Notes: a model not told the origin generated them from the letters alone. Positions 50,800 to 58,826 are shown, counted from the stretch's first letter. The stretch: 64,000 nt of DNA from CAZPUR01 sp964589815 (GCA_964589815.1 CAZPUR010000002.1:47984-111983); one strand, 5' to 3'. A program made the numbers and translations.

Positions 50800-51189
50800 A
50801 TGAGATTTTTAGAAGATAAAGAAAATTGTATTGGTTATAGCTTGAAAGGACTGGGTTTGCCCCTGCCTCAAGAGCCAGAGGTACTGGTGCAAGGAGATTA
50901 TGTTTGGCCTTTGGAAAGAACTTATTTAGACCAGCATTTTGATCAAGTTGTTTCTTTGGAGGAGGCTGATGCGGTGGTGGCCATGGGCGGCAAAGGGACT
51001 TTTACTCTTGACTCTGATAGGGTCGCCCACATGGGAATAGTTAATTCAGATTATCTTATTGAACATATTTCTGTCCTAAGAGAAAAGCCGGCGGCTGTTC
51101 CTTTTGAGGTAGCTTTTAAAGACTTTATGCCTGGAGGACCGCTTGAAGCTGATGAAATTGCTTTTCTTAGATTAAAAGGAAAAAACTGA
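50800..51189 (+). CDS. Hypothetical protein (129 aa)
   Basis: No family recognised. ATG 50800 (MRFLEDKENC) preferred because TATAAT (50785-50790) lies 9 bp before it; the frame is open upstream from a TTG that would overlap the promoter. Acidic, no membrane segment. Confidence 0.55.
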   Translation: MRFLEDKENCIGYSLKGLGLPLPQEPEVLVQGDYVWPLERTYLDQHFDQVVSLEEADAVVAMGGKGTFTLDSDRVAHMGIVNSDYLIEHISVLREKPAAVPFEVAFKDFMPGGPLEADEIAFLRLKGKN

Positions 51190-51251
51190 ATAATTTTTCT
51201 TAATATGATAGAATACTCAAGTTTGAATTTATTTCACTAGAAAGGAATAAT

Positions 51252-51494
51252 ATGCTTGATTTTTTAAAGGCTTGTTTAACCTTTCCTGGGGTTTACCAAA
51301 GAAGATGGAATCAAACGGTTGCTGCTGCTGAGGGCCTTTTAGCGAGAACAGATCAGTCAGGGATTTTAGCCCCTGAAGATTTAGAAGCAACTCTAGCTGA
51401 GCGAGGTTTGACTCAAGAAGAGGTTTTTGCTGATTTAGGTATGGAGTTGCCAGCAAAGGACTGTGTTAACCAGGCGACCCAACGAGAATTATAA
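51252..51494 (+). CDS. Small hypothetical protein (80 aa)
   Basis: No family recognised; helical, ending in an acidic part (EDLEATLAERGLTQEEVFAD). TGATAGAAT and GAAAGG are upstream. Confidence 0.55.
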   Translation: MLDFLKACLTFPGVYQRRWNQTVAAAEGLLARTDQSGILAPEDLEATLAERGLTQEEVFADLGMELPAKDCVNQATQREL

Positions 51495-51522
51495 TAAAAA
51501 TTAAAAAAAGAAAGGGTAAACA

Positions 51523-51813
51523 ATGAAAGATGGAAAGCCAGGACAAGCTCCAAAATTAATGGTAGGATTTAGTGAGGAAGGACCATTTGCCGTAAGAAGA
51601 ATAGGGCCACTTGTTCCAGGTAGAGATGCTACAGAAGTAATAACACCACCAGGAACAGGTGAAGTAGCCTTAGATGCGGCTGAGGCACATTTAGAGAAAG
51701 CTGGTTATGGGCCGCAACGCATCCATGGAGAAGACGGAGGTTCTATAAGTGGTTGGACTCGTAGGTATGGGGATGGTTATGACAGAATATTTGGAAATCT
51801 TAAAGGGGAGTGA
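51523..51813 (+). CDS. Small hypothetical protein (96 aa)
   Basis: No family recognised; Gly-rich, no signal peptide. SD-like AGAAAGG is upstream. Converges with a lipoprotein gene 12 bp away. Confidence 0.55.
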   Translation: MKDGKPGQAPKLMVGFSEEGPFAVRRIGPLVPGRDATEVITPPGTGEVALDAAEAHLEKAGYGPQRIHGEDGGSISGWTRRYGDGYDRIFGNLKGE

Positions 51814-51825
51814 AGAAGAATAAAT

Positions 51826-52401
51826 TTATTCCCGTTGAGGAGAAGTTAATTCTTTTTTAATTAATTTATACCAGACTCCTAAAATTTCATCTTTTTCTGC
51901 CTGATAAAGACTGACATAATAAGAGGTAGCAGAATCATGCCAGCTAGTTTGAATGTCATAAAAACCATTGGTTTTTTCTCCTAAAATAGAGTAGCCATTG
52001 CCTTCAAGGACGCCGATTTCTTGCCACTCTGAATTTACTTTTTGATAAACCATATAAGGGCCATTACCTGAAGCGCCCCTGATCATTTGACCGCAGACCT
52101 CATAAGGCTCAACCATATATTCTGCTTGACCGTCTTGATTTAAATCTATGGCAGCAGCATTAAACTGAAAATCATCAGTAGATAAACCTTCAGTCGCCTC
52201 ACAGTTTTCAAAAAAAAGATGGTCAGTGGCAAAAATAAAATTGCTCAAGTCTTCAGGTAGAAACTCCACTTCTTTGGCCGCCGGTAATGCTATTGCTCTT
52301 TCCTGGGTTTGAGTTTGTTTTTGAACCTGTTTGGGCAGACAACCAGTTAAAGAGACTAAAAAGAGAATGACGAACAGTAGAAGCCCTATTTTTTTCTTCA
52401 T
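51826..52401 (-). CDS. Lipoprotein of unknown function (191 aa)
   Basis: Signal peptide with lipobox LTGC (Cys about residue 21), so lipid-anchored outside the membrane. The rest has short DxDxD-like acid patches (DLNQDGQAEYMVEPYEVCGQ) resembling calcium-binding or FG-GAP-like repeats. Function unknown. Confidence 0.75.
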   Translation of the reverse strand: MKKKIGLLLFVILFLVSLTGCLPKQVQKQTQTQERAIALPAAKEVEFLPEDLSNFIFATDHLFFENCEATEGLSTDDFQFNAAAIDLNQDGQAEYMVEPYEVCGQMIRGASGNGPYMVYQKVNSEWQEIGVLEGNGYSILGEKTNGFYDIQTSWHDSATSYYVSLYQAEKDEILGVWYKLIKKELTSPQRE

Positions 52402-52501
52402 TAATATAATTTTTATAGATATTACTATTTAATGTCAAGTAAAGAAATATTAAACAGATATTGTTGAGGGGAAAGCTTTTTGATACTATTAGTTTGGATA
52501 T

Positions 52502-53074
52502 ATGGCAGAAGACAGAGAATCTTTAATTAATTCGCTTAGAGTAGAGCAAATTCCTCCAGAAGCAGTGGTGGTTGTTCCGAAAACTCACCCTGATAGTTTA
52601 AATCTTTGGCAGCAGCCACCCTTTAATTGGGCCAGAGAAACTTTAAGCGTAACTCAGGAAGAAGAAGCCTCCTTTAATTCAGACGAGGACTGGTATCAGT
52701 TTTTAAGCAGATTAGCTGACTATCTGGGAAAAGGAGGAAATCGGCCTCTGGTCGAACCTGGCTCTGAGCGATTTTTACACCAACTGGCCTATACCCCGCC
52801 AGTGATTGATTTTTTAGCTCAGTATGGCAATTGGTGGGAATATTGGCATTATGGCACAGATACTAACAAAGCTTATAGCCAACAAACAGGAAAACCTATT
52901 CGCAGAGAAATGGCTAAAGGGCCAAAACAACTTCAAGTTGGCAGTTTTGCTCATTGGTGGCACTTTAAATTAGAGTCTCGGGAAAGAAGTAAATGGAATG
53001 GTTTGATAGATGATTTGAGAGAAAGGGGTTTGGCAATTCCTGAAGACTCTACCGCCTTGCTTAAATTTTCTTAA
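52502..53074 (+). CDS. Hypothetical protein (190 aa)
   Basis: No family recognised. Trp/Tyr-rich (FLAQYGNWWEYWHYGTDTNK, HWWHFKLESRERSKW), no signal peptide. TACTAT (about 52484) upstream fits the leaderless style. Confidence 0.6.
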   Translation: MAEDRESLINSLRVEQIPPEAVVVVPKTHPDSLNLWQQPPFNWARETLSVTQEEEASFNSDEDWYQFLSRLADYLGKGGNRPLVEPGSERFLHQLAYTPPVIDFLAQYGNWWEYWHYGTDTNKAYSQQTGKPIRREMAKGPKQLQVGSFAHWWHFKLESRERSKWNGLIDDLRERGLAIPEDSTALLKFS

Positions 53075-53107
53075 TTTTTTTCAATCAGGAGTAAGGGGTG
53101 AAACCAT

Positions 53108-53728
53108 TTACTCTGTGAATTGAAGCGTAGTGAGGATTTTTTCGACTTCAGCAAGATATTTTTGCTCTGTGGCTTTGGAAGCATCTACTCGGTGAACAAA
53201 AGAATAAGCTTTCGCATTCCCTGGACAGGTTTGAAAGCCAAAATAAACTCCATCAGGCGTGACCGGCCCAGAATCTTTAATAAACTGGTGTGAACCAATG
53301 GCCACAGGCGTGTATTTTTGCCTCATTTCTTCTTGGGATTGAGGCAGATATTGTTTTACGGCCCAATCCAAAGCGCTCATATTTTCCGGATTGTCTTCCA
53401 CTCTTACCGCCAGAGAATAATAAGGATAACCCAGACTGTTATCCCAAAAAGTTTTTTGCTCTTGAGAAGTATCATTAAATTCCAAAGAAAAAGTTAAAAG
53501 GTCATCCCGTTCGATTTCAGGAATTAACTGCCAGTCTGGGGGATAATAAAAAGAGAATTTATGGCTCTGGTTTTCATATTTAAGCCAGCCTTCCGGAGCT
53601 TGAACTTCTGGCTTAATTACTTCTTTTTGTCCGCCAGCTGGCGGACTTTCTCCTTGTTTTTGAGGAACACAGCCAGAAAGCGAAAGAAAAAAGACAACAA
53701 CAAACACACAGAGCAGTTTTTTACTCAT
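53108..53728 (-). CDS. Lipoprotein of unknown function (206 aa)
   Basis: Signal peptide and lipobox LSGC. The mature part resembles PsbP-like or MOG1-like folds seen in Patescibacteria lipoproteins (YENQSHKFSFYYPPDWQLIP). The 16-bp palindrome (53630-53645) encodes PPAGG right after the lipobox. It shares a TAATG overlap with the gene upstream on the same strand. Confidence 0.75.
   Translation of the reverse strand: MSKKLLCVFVVVFFLSLSGCVPQKQGESPPAGGQKEVIKPEVQAPEGWLKYENQSHKFSFYYPPDWQLIPEIERDDLLTFSLEFNDTSQEQKTFWDNSLGYPYYSLAVRVEDNPENMSALDWAVKQYLPQSQEEMRQKYTPVAIGSHQFIKDSGPVTPDGVYFGFQTCPGNAKAYSFVHRVDASKATEQKYLAEVEKILTTLQFTE
53630..53645. repeat. 16-bp palindrome inside a lipoprotein gene
   Basis: Third copy of TCCGCCAGCTGGCGGA, again read as PPAGG. 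Confidence 0.85.
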
Positions 53729-54048
53729 TAAAAACCATTATGAAATCTATTTTTATTTTTGTCAAGGGGATCCAGACTTGCCAAAACTCCTTCTGGCCAA
53801 TTCCATTCTGACTCTGGAATTTCTCGTCCGGTTAAATGACAAAAAGCCATTATTGCCAGTTCTTCTACTGGGGCCAGACCTGAAGGAGATAACCCTTTTG
53901 TAGCCTGATGATTAGCGATACTTCTTTGACACATCTCAACTTGGAATGGGTGATCTGTTATTGGTCCTGGAAAGCCCCTTTGTTCCAAAGCAAATGCTGT
54001 CGCCTGATTAGTCACTTGATCTGATGAAAGTAGCTCTTGCTTGGTCAT
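53728..54048 (-). CDS. Hypothetical protein (106 aa)
   Basis: No family recognised; cytoplasmic, Pro/Glu-containing. Coupled to the downstream lipoprotein (TAATG). Confidence 0.55.
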   Translation of the reverse strand: MTKQELLSSDQVTNQATAFALEQRGFPGPITDHPFQVEMCQRSIANHQATKGLSPSGLAPVEELAIMAFCHLTGREIPESEWNWPEGVLASLDPLDKNKNRFHNGF

Positions 54049-54167
54049 GTTTGGAGCCTAACATTAACCCTAAAGTAAGTCAATACTTCATGTCTCCAGA
54101 ATTATGCTTTTTAAGCATTTTTTTGTTAAAATATGGGTCTAATTAAAAACTTTAAAAAGGAATTTTT

Positions 54168-54413
54168 ATGAGTGAGCGTTTCACGAGTGATTTCCAGCTG
54201 GCGGTAAAAGTATTATGTGAAGAGTGTGATCCTGAATGTATGGGCGAGTTGCCAGATCAAGGTTGGCCTCATTGTTTCTTCAATCATGCAAAAATGCATG
54301 AATTATATGAGGCTTTAGAAAATGTTGCAGGAGATCTTCTAGAGAAAGACGCAGAAGCGCTTTGTGTAGCAGTTGATGCAAGAACTGATTACATGAGCAA
54401 GCAAAGAGGCTAA
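54168..54413 (+). CDS. Small Cys/His-rich hypothetical protein (81 aa)
   Basis: CEECDPECMGEL and PHCFFNHAKMH could bind zinc. SD AAAGGA upstream; TAAAAT about 40 bases upstream. No family recognised. Confidence 0.6.
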   Translation: MSERFTSDFQLAVKVLCEECDPECMGELPDQGWPHCFFNHAKMHELYEALENVAGDLLEKDAEALCVAVDARTDYMSKQRG

Positions 54414-54503
54414 TTAGACTTCTTCAGAAATTATAATTACTAACTATATCAAACTATATCAACAGGTTTACCTGCCGTTAGACAGGGGCTGGTGAACTAG
54501 AAG

Positions 54504-54761
54504 TTAGAGAGAATATAAATAGTTTTTTAACATCAATCTTAAACTTCTTTTTCTTTTATCAGTTTTGAAATATTTTTCTCTTTTTAAAGCATCTTTTTTA
54601 TTAAGATATGCTTCATAATAGACTAATTTTAATGGCTTTCTTCCTTTAGTAGCAAAAACCTTACTGCTTTGATGTTCTTGAACTCTTTTTCTTAAGTTAG
54701 AGGTAAAGCCGATGTAGAATTTGTTGTCTTTGAGAGAGTAAAGGATATAGAGGTAGTACAT
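54504..54761 (-). CDS. GIY-YIG nuclease-domain protein 1
   Basis: 85-aa stand-alone GIY-YIG domain of the YhbQ/UvrC type: YYLYILYSLKDNKFYIGFTS, LRKRVQEHQ, LVYYEAYLNKKDALKREKYF. The GIY-YIG Tyr, the Arg and the Glu are present. Lies just beside tRNA-Trp, with a second such gene on the tRNA's other side. Confidence 0.88.
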   Translation of the reverse strand: MYYLYILYSLKDNKFYIGFTSNLRKRVQEHQSSKVFATKGRKPLKLVYYEAYLNKKDALKREKYFKTDKRKRSLRLMLKNYLYSL

Positions 54762-54867
54762 AAAAGTGGGTTTACCCTAAACCCAACGCGGTTTAGGGCA
54801 CGCCATAAACCATGCGCTTTCTTATAACAGCAGGCTTATGCCTTGTTATAAGATGCGCTTAGGTTCA

Positions 54868-54941
54868 TGGCAGGGGCGGAGAGAATCGAACTCCCAATAG
54901 CGGTTTTGGAGACCGCTGTTATACCATTTAACTACGCCCCT
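54868..54941 (-). tRNA. tRNA-Trp (CCA)
   Basis: Acceptor AGGGGCG/CGCCCCT, anticodon stem GCGGT/ACCGC with loop CTCCAAA (anticodon CCA), T arm GGGAG TTCGATT CTCTC-like. The 3' CCA is encoded (54868-54870). Flanked by two GIY-YIG genes. Confidence 0.93.
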
Positions 54942-55188
54942 ATGTTTTTAAACCTAATCTTTTTAACAATCCCTGATAACTTGAACCGTATTGTTTTAAT
55001 CTTTTTTCTCTTTCTTTGGCCGCTTCTTTATTGCTGTACGCTTCATAATAAAATAACCTTGGCTTATCCATTCTTTTACTAGTATATACTTTATTATTAA
55101 GGTGTTCTTTAATTCTTCGCCTTAAATCTGAACTATAACCAATATATTTTTTCCTACTTTTATCTATTAATAAATAGACATAATGCAT
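54940..55188 (-). CDS. GIY-YIG nuclease-domain protein 2
   Basis: 82 aa; HYVYLLIDKSRKKYIGYSSD, LRRRIKEHL and LFYYEAYSNKEAAKEREKRL mirror protein 1. Its stop overlaps the 5' end of tRNA-Trp by 2 bp. It could be a repair or mobility nuclease. Confidence 0.88.
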   Translation of the reverse strand: MHYVYLLIDKSRKKYIGYSSDLRRRIKEHLNNKVYTSKRMDKPRLFYYEAYSNKEAAKEREKRLKQYGSSYQGLLKRLGLKT

Positions 55189-55261
55189 GTTGAATGCTTG
55201 CCCAGCCTTTCGAGAAAGGCTGGGCCCCTATTTAAGCTTTATTTTATCACGCCAGCCGTAA

Positions 55262-56275
55262 CTAGGCCAGTTTTGGCCTAGTTTTTCCCCTAAAACAACT
55301 GTCTAATATCTGCTCGGCTAGCTTTTGTGGTTTGCCAAAAGAAGGGTAGTGAAAGATGTTAATGCCGGGATAAGAGTTTACCTCTAAGACCACCCCATTT
55401 TTCTGACCCAGAGGTTTTTTAGGATTCTTTATAATAAAATCAACAGCGCAAAACTTCAATTTTAGAACCTGAGCGGTTTTGACAGCAGTTTTTAAGATAC
55501 TAGAGTGGAAAAAAGACATTTTAAAAGTTCTAACAGAACTTCCCTTAGACCAATTGGCGGTGGCAGATAGTAAGACCTTTTTTCTAGACGAGGGAATTGA
55601 TTTAAGATTAAAACCTTGTTTTTGAAGAATTTCCCTTAATTCATCATTGATTCTTATCTTTCTTAAAATTATCTCATGATTCTTTTTATTAAGAGCGAAT
55701 CTTTTTTGATTCTTGTTTTTGATGAGCCTTTTCAGGGTATCTTGGCCATTGCCCACCACAGAGGCTAGACGCCTGGAGACAATACCTATAATTTTATTTT
55801 CCAAAACAAGAAACTTGAAATCAGTTCCTTGGTAGTGTTTTTCAATCAGGACTTGATCATGAAAATCTAAAGCTTTTTGAATCGCTTTTTTAAGCTCTTT
55901 TTTAGAAGTAATATTGGTGGTTACTCCAAGGCCTCGGCCGCCAACAGCGGGCTTAACTACTAAGGGATAGTTTAAGTAAGAGACCATTTTTGCAATTTCT
56001 TTATAAGATGAGGCTTGGCAACCAGAGGCAGTCATAATGGAGTGTTTTTGTAAAAGCTTTTTGCTTAAGCATTTTTGGCGAGCCAAAAAAAGAGAAGGGG
56101 CGTTATTAAGGGGTAAAAGCATGTCATGTAAAAAGATCTTTTTGTTTTTATAAGAAAGTTCAGCCAGACGATTTTTTAAGTCTAGAACTTTTACCTTAAC
56201 ACCTTTTTCCAAGGCTGTTTTGATGTAAATTCTAAAAGTATTGGTTTTTCCAGGTAATTTTACAAACATTACCAT
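55262..56275 (-). CDS. ATP-grasp ligase (cyanophycin-synthetase/GshB-like domain)
   Basis: Likely forms peptide-like bonds using ATP. The ATP-grasp fold is visible: PLVVKPAVGGRGLGVTTNIT (phosphate loop), VLIEKHYQGTDFKFLVLENK, RRLASVVGNGQDTLKRLIKN (typical of cyanophycin-synthetase-type domains) and VLEVNSYPGINIFHYP (metal-binding Glu-x-Asn). No Mur-ligase second domain follows, so it is not a full cyanophycin synthetase. Substrate unknown. The upstream gene ends 1 bp before its start. Confidence 0.82.
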   Translation of the reverse strand: MVMFVKLPGKTNTFRIYIKTALEKGVKVKVLDLKNRLAELSYKNKKIFLHDMLLPLNNAPSLFLARQKCLSKKLLQKHSIMTASGCQASSYKEIAKMVSYLNYPLVVKPAVGGRGLGVTTNITSKKELKKAIQKALDFHDQVLIEKHYQGTDFKFLVLENKIIGIVSRRLASVVGNGQDTLKRLIKNKNQKRFALNKKNHEIILRKIRINDELREILQKQGFNLKSIPSSRKKVLLSATANWSKGSSVRTFKMSFFHSSILKTAVKTAQVLKLKFCAVDFIIKNPKKPLGQKNGVVLEVNSYPGINIFHYPSFGKPQKLAEQILDSCFRGKTRPKLA

Positions 56276-56276
56276 A

Positions 56277-56873
56277 TTATACCGCTTGAAGTTCTTCAGG
56301 TAAAAGGGCTTGGACCAGAGTGCCTAAAATCAAAGACTCATTTGCTTCAGCCGGCTGTCTGGCAAACAAGCCTAGATTAGTTTCGACAATGCCAATAATT
56401 TCTGCTGATATTTGTTGGGCCAGCTGATCCAGGCCAGTAATTTCTAAAAACTGACCGAGAACAAACATAGGCAAAATTTTGGCGTCTATTAAAATATCTA
56501 AAGGAACGGCTCTAATCTTGTAACCTTCTTGCTCAAAGTGAGCTTCTACTATTTTAGTAATTAAAAGATTAAGTTTAAGATAGGCAGCTGTTTCTTTGCC
56601 TGCCTGTTTAATCATATCCTTGGTTTCTTGCCAAAAGCCTTGATTTTCTGGGGGTTTAACCATATTTAAATAAGCGAGCAAACGCTCTGTTTTTTCTAAA
56701 AGAATTTCATTTTCTGATAGGGTAATTTCATTTCTCTGGGTTAAAAAAGGCTCTTTAATTAGTTGAGGACTGGTAATTTCTGGGAGGGGATTTTGGGTAT
56801 TAAAAGGAAGCGGAGTCTCCAATGGAGGCCCTAGATTTTCTGGCTGTGGAGTAAACATTTCTCGTTCAGCCAT
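56277..56873 (-). CDS. Hypothetical protein (198 aa) upstream of the ATP-grasp gene
   Basis: No family recognised. Pro-rich N-terminus, then helices; no membrane segment. Tight spacing (1 bp) with the ATP-grasp gene suggests joint function. Confidence 0.6.
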   Translation of the reverse strand: MAEREMFTPQPENLGPPLETPLPFNTQNPLPEITSPQLIKEPFLTQRNEITLSENEILLEKTERLLAYLNMVKPPENQGFWQETKDMIKQAGKETAAYLKLNLLITKIVEAHFEQEGYKIRAVPLDILIDAKILPMFVLGQFLEITGLDQLAQQISAEIIGIVETNLGLFARQPAEANESLILGTLVQALLPEELQAV

Positions 56874-56940
56874 TTTACCTCCTAAACCAAAGGTATTATA
56901 CCATATCTTATCTGATAAGTAAATACTATAGGAAATTACT

Positions 56941-56969
56941 TTGATTGGGGGAATAGATTCCTGTATAAT
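56941..56969 (+). promoter_or_regulatory. Promoter of tRNA-Ser
   Basis: TTGATT (56941-56946), 17-bp spacer, TATAAT (56964-56969), 14 bp before the tRNA. Confidence 0.7.
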
Positions 56970-56982
56970 TAAAAGAACTAAT

Positions 56983-57064
56983 GGAGGAGTCGCCTAGCGG
57001 TATGGCACAGGTTTGCTAAACCTGCGTCCTTTTGGACTCGTGGGTTCGAATCCCACCTCCTCCG
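56983..57064 (+). tRNA. tRNA-Ser (GCT)
   Basis: Acceptor GGAGGAG/CTCCTCC, anticodon stem CAGGT/ACCTG with loop TTGCTAA (anticodon GCT), short variable arm GTCCttttGGAC, T arm GTGGG TTCGAAT CCCAC. No encoded CCA; a CTTCGACAAGCTCAG repeat follows. Confidence 0.92.
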
Positions 57065-57149
57065 CACTTCGACAAGCTCAGTGCGTCAGTATTGGGATTG
57101 ACGAAGGATGAGGTGGAATGAGAAGTTTATCCTGAGCGACCAAAGAGTG

Positions 57150-57218
57150 GACCTGATGAGAGTCAAACCGGCGACCTGTCCGACGTCACGTCGAATCACT
57201 CTAACTGATTAATCCCTG
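57150..57218 (-). pseudogene. tRNA-like remnant with palindromic anticodon region
   Basis: On the minus strand it follows tRNA-Ala directly: D-arm-like AATCAGTTAGAG, then TTCGACGTGACGTCGGA, variable AGGTC, degenerate T arm and a 3' CAGGTCCA that lacks its 5' acceptor partner. Shares CCGACGTnACGTCGG with 58876-58890. Confidence 0.55.
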
Positions 57219-57292
57219 TGGACCCAGCCGGATTCGAACCGGCGACCTTCTGCATGCCATGCAGACGCGCTAGCCAACTGCGCTATGGGCCC
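57219..57292 (-). tRNA. tRNA-Ala (GGC)
   Basis: Acceptor GGGCCCA/TGGGTCC, D arm GCGC/GCGC, anticodon stem TCTGC/GCAGA with loop ATGGCAT (anticodon GGC), T arm GCCGG TTCGAAT CCGGC. Confidence 0.92.
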
Positions 57293-57352
57293 TGTAAAAT
57301 TTGGAAAATTTTCCAGGGCAAACCCTTTTTAATTATATCTTTTCTTCGTGAA

Positions 57353-57529
57353 TTATTTCCCTCTTTTTCCTGAAAACATTTGCACTCGCCTTGAATCTAA
57401 GGCTTTAACTGATAGATTTTCTTTAAAACTTTGCTTAGCTTTAGGCCAATCTCTGGTTCTTTTCCTTTCAAACTCATTTAAGAGTTTGGGATAGGGATTT
57501 TGCTTTTTTGGTTCTGATTGATAGGTCAT
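57353..57529 (-). CDS. Small basic hypothetical protein (58 aa)
   Basis: MTYQSEPKKQNPYPKLLNEF ... MFSGKRGK. No family recognised. Its ATG overlaps the rpmG stop by one base (TAATG), so it is coupled to rpmG; Lys/Arg-rich, could bind RNA. Confidence 0.55.
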   Translation of the reverse strand: MTYQSEPKKQNPYPKLLNEFERKRTRDWPKAKQSFKENLSVKALDSRRVQMFSGKRGK

Positions 57530-57702
57530 TACTTTAGCTTCGTTCTTTCTTTATGCTCGGTTCTTTTCCGACACCTTTTGCAATATTTTTTCAAAACCAA
57601 TTTTTTAGTGGTATTAACCTTATTTTTCTCAGTAATATAGTTTTGGCTGTGGCATTGAGAGCAAACCAAGGCCACTAGAATTCGACTTCCCCTTTTTGCC
57701 AT
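57529..57702 (-). CDS. rpmG: Ribosomal protein bL33
   Basis: 57 aa: MAKRGSRILVALVCSQCHSQ, NYITEKNKVNTTKKLVLKKY, CKRCRKRTEHKE. Two CxxC pairs give the zinc-binding form of L33. Sits in the tRNA cluster, with the small basic gene downstream. Confidence 0.9.
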   Translation of the reverse strand: MAKRGSRILVALVCSQCHSQNYITEKNKVNTTKKLVLKKYCKRCRKRTEHKERTKLK

Positions 57703-57752
57703 ATTTATTTACCTCCTTTTTTGATTATATCAGAACTGACGTCGGGAATCGC

Positions 57753-57775
57753 CCTGTAAAATTACATTTTACAGG
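57753..57775. repeat. Hairpin repeat CCTGTAAAATtaCATTTTACAGG, copy 1
   Basis: Together with ATAAAAACCCTTTT it recurs at 58804-58826, each time just 3' (minus strand) of a damaged tRNA gene. Possibly a tRNA-transcript terminator. Confidence 0.75.
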
Positions 57776-57792
57776 ATAAAAACCCTTTTCAG

Positions 57793-57975
57793 AGCCGAGA
57801 ACGAGAATTGAACTCGTGACCTTTCCCTTACCAAGGGAGTGCCCCGCCTGCCTTGCCATTTTGAGCCTGGATCGGGAATCGAACCCGAGACCTCTTTCTT
57901 ACCAAGAAAGTGCTCTGCCGACTGAGCTATCCAGGCAAGTTCGGCGGGCAGGTCTGCCGACTGAGCCATCTCGGC
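57793..57975 (-). pseudogene. Interrupted tRNA-Thr (GGT) gene
   Basis: Minus-strand 5' half GCCGAGATGGCTCAGTCGGC (ending near 57952) and 3' half CACTCCCTTGGTAAGGGAAA through TTCTCGGC (57794-57841) together make a normal tRNA-Thr(GGT) with acceptor GCCGAGA/TCTCGGC and T arm ACGAG TTCAATT CTCGT. They are separated by about 109 bp that contain a whole second tRNA-Thr(GGT) bordered by CCCGCCTGCC/GGCGGGCAGG GC-rich arms. Confidence 0.75.
57864..57936 (-). tRNA. tRNA-Thr (GGT), nested in another tRNA gene
   Basis: Acceptor GCCTGGA/TCCAGGC, D arm GCTC/GAGC, anticodon stem CTTTC/GAAAG with loop TTGGTAA (anticodon GGT), T arm TCGGG TTCGATT CCCGA. Complete and apparently functional. Confidence 0.92.
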
Positions 57976-58045
57976 GCTTCAGCCGCTTCACGCCTTCAGT
58001 GTAAACTATTTATTTAAGCCAGTTTACTCTGAGCTAGGCGAAGAG

Positions 58046-58130
58046 TGCTGGGGGTAGGATTCGAACCTACGGAGGCCTTTCGACCAACAGTTTTACAGAC
58101 TGCTCCGTTTGACCACTTCGGTACCCCAGC
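58046..58130 (-). tRNA. tRNA-Tyr (GTA)
   Basis: Acceptor GCTGGGG/CCCCAGC, anticodon loop CTGTAAA (anticodon GTA), long variable arm typical of tRNA-Tyr, T arm GTAGG TTCGAAT CCTAC. Confidence 0.92.
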
Positions 58131-58333
58131 AAGTTGTAAATCTCAAATTCCAAACTTCAAACAAATTTGAAAAACAATTTTTGAATTTGATTATTTGTAT
58201 TTTGACGTTGTTTGAGATTTGGTGCTTGAAATTTGTAAATTGCAATAGCAAAGCTATTGGTATTATATCATTCCCAACTAAAAAATGCCCTCCCGCTAGG
58301 CGGGTTTTATCGGCATTTTTTAATCTTAGCTTT

Positions 58334-58660
58334 TTAAACAGCAGGCTGGGCTGGAGGATTTACATCTGTTGATGTAGGAGCTGGTGTTTCAACTGGAGGA
58401 GTTACCGGTGGTTCGGCGGCCGGTGGTTCACTGGATGGAGGAGTGATAGGTTGGTCCGGGGGTGTTTGCGGCGCCTGAGGCGCTTGAGGAACAGATACGT
58501 CTGTATCTTGATCTGCCGTCGGTTCTGGCATTGGAGAAGGAACTGAGGACTGCGGCTGATCTTGACTTGGGTCTGCTGTTGGTTGATTCTGACCTGGATC
58601 GACCACTGATTGTTCACCCCCTTTCTTACTGGAAAATAATTTTTTCAAAAAACCAAACAT
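58334..58660 (-). CDS. Pro-rich disordered protein (108 aa)
   Basis: Starts MFGFLKKLFSSKKGG and continues as Pro/Ala/Gln/Ser low-complexity sequence (PQAPQAPQTPPDQP). Probably a disordered linker protein; no family recognised. AAAGGGGG lies upstream. Confidence 0.6.
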   Translation of the reverse strand: MFGFLKKLFSSKKGGEQSVVDPGQNQPTADPSQDQPQSSVPSPMPEPTADQDTDVSVPQAPQAPQTPPDQPITPPSSEPPAAEPPVTPPVETPAPTSTDVNPPAQPAV

Positions 58661-58725
58661 ACTTTTATCACTATATCAGAATTTTTTTTAGTTTGTCTAG
58701 GGGCAATTAAAAAGAAGCTTTACTG

Positions 58726-58780
58726 AGCCGCCTCCCGGATTTGAACCGAGGACCTACTGTTTAGGCCGCAAAATTGCCTT
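58726..58780 (-). pseudogene. tRNA 3'-half remnant
   Basis: Minus strand: CCTAAACAGTAGGTCCTCGG TTCAAAT CCGGG and acceptor strand AGGCGGC, but no GCCGCCT partner upstream. Instead a GGCAATTTTGC hairpin and a CCTGTAAAAT repeat precede it. Confidence 0.55.
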
Positions 58781-58803
58781 TTAGAGCAGGGGGTGGGATT
58801 CGC

Positions 58804-58826
58804 CCTGTAAAATTACATTTTACAGG
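58804..58826. repeat. Hairpin repeat CCTGTAAAATtaCATTTTACAGG, copy 2
   Basis: See 57753-57775; identical 23 bp and similar flanks. Confidence 0.75.

Noticed and set aside
58334..58710. Plus-strand open frame opposite the Pro-rich gene
   Set aside because: The minus frame has a plausible start and purine-rich SD, while the plus frame shows no start signals; both are low complexity, so some doubt remains.
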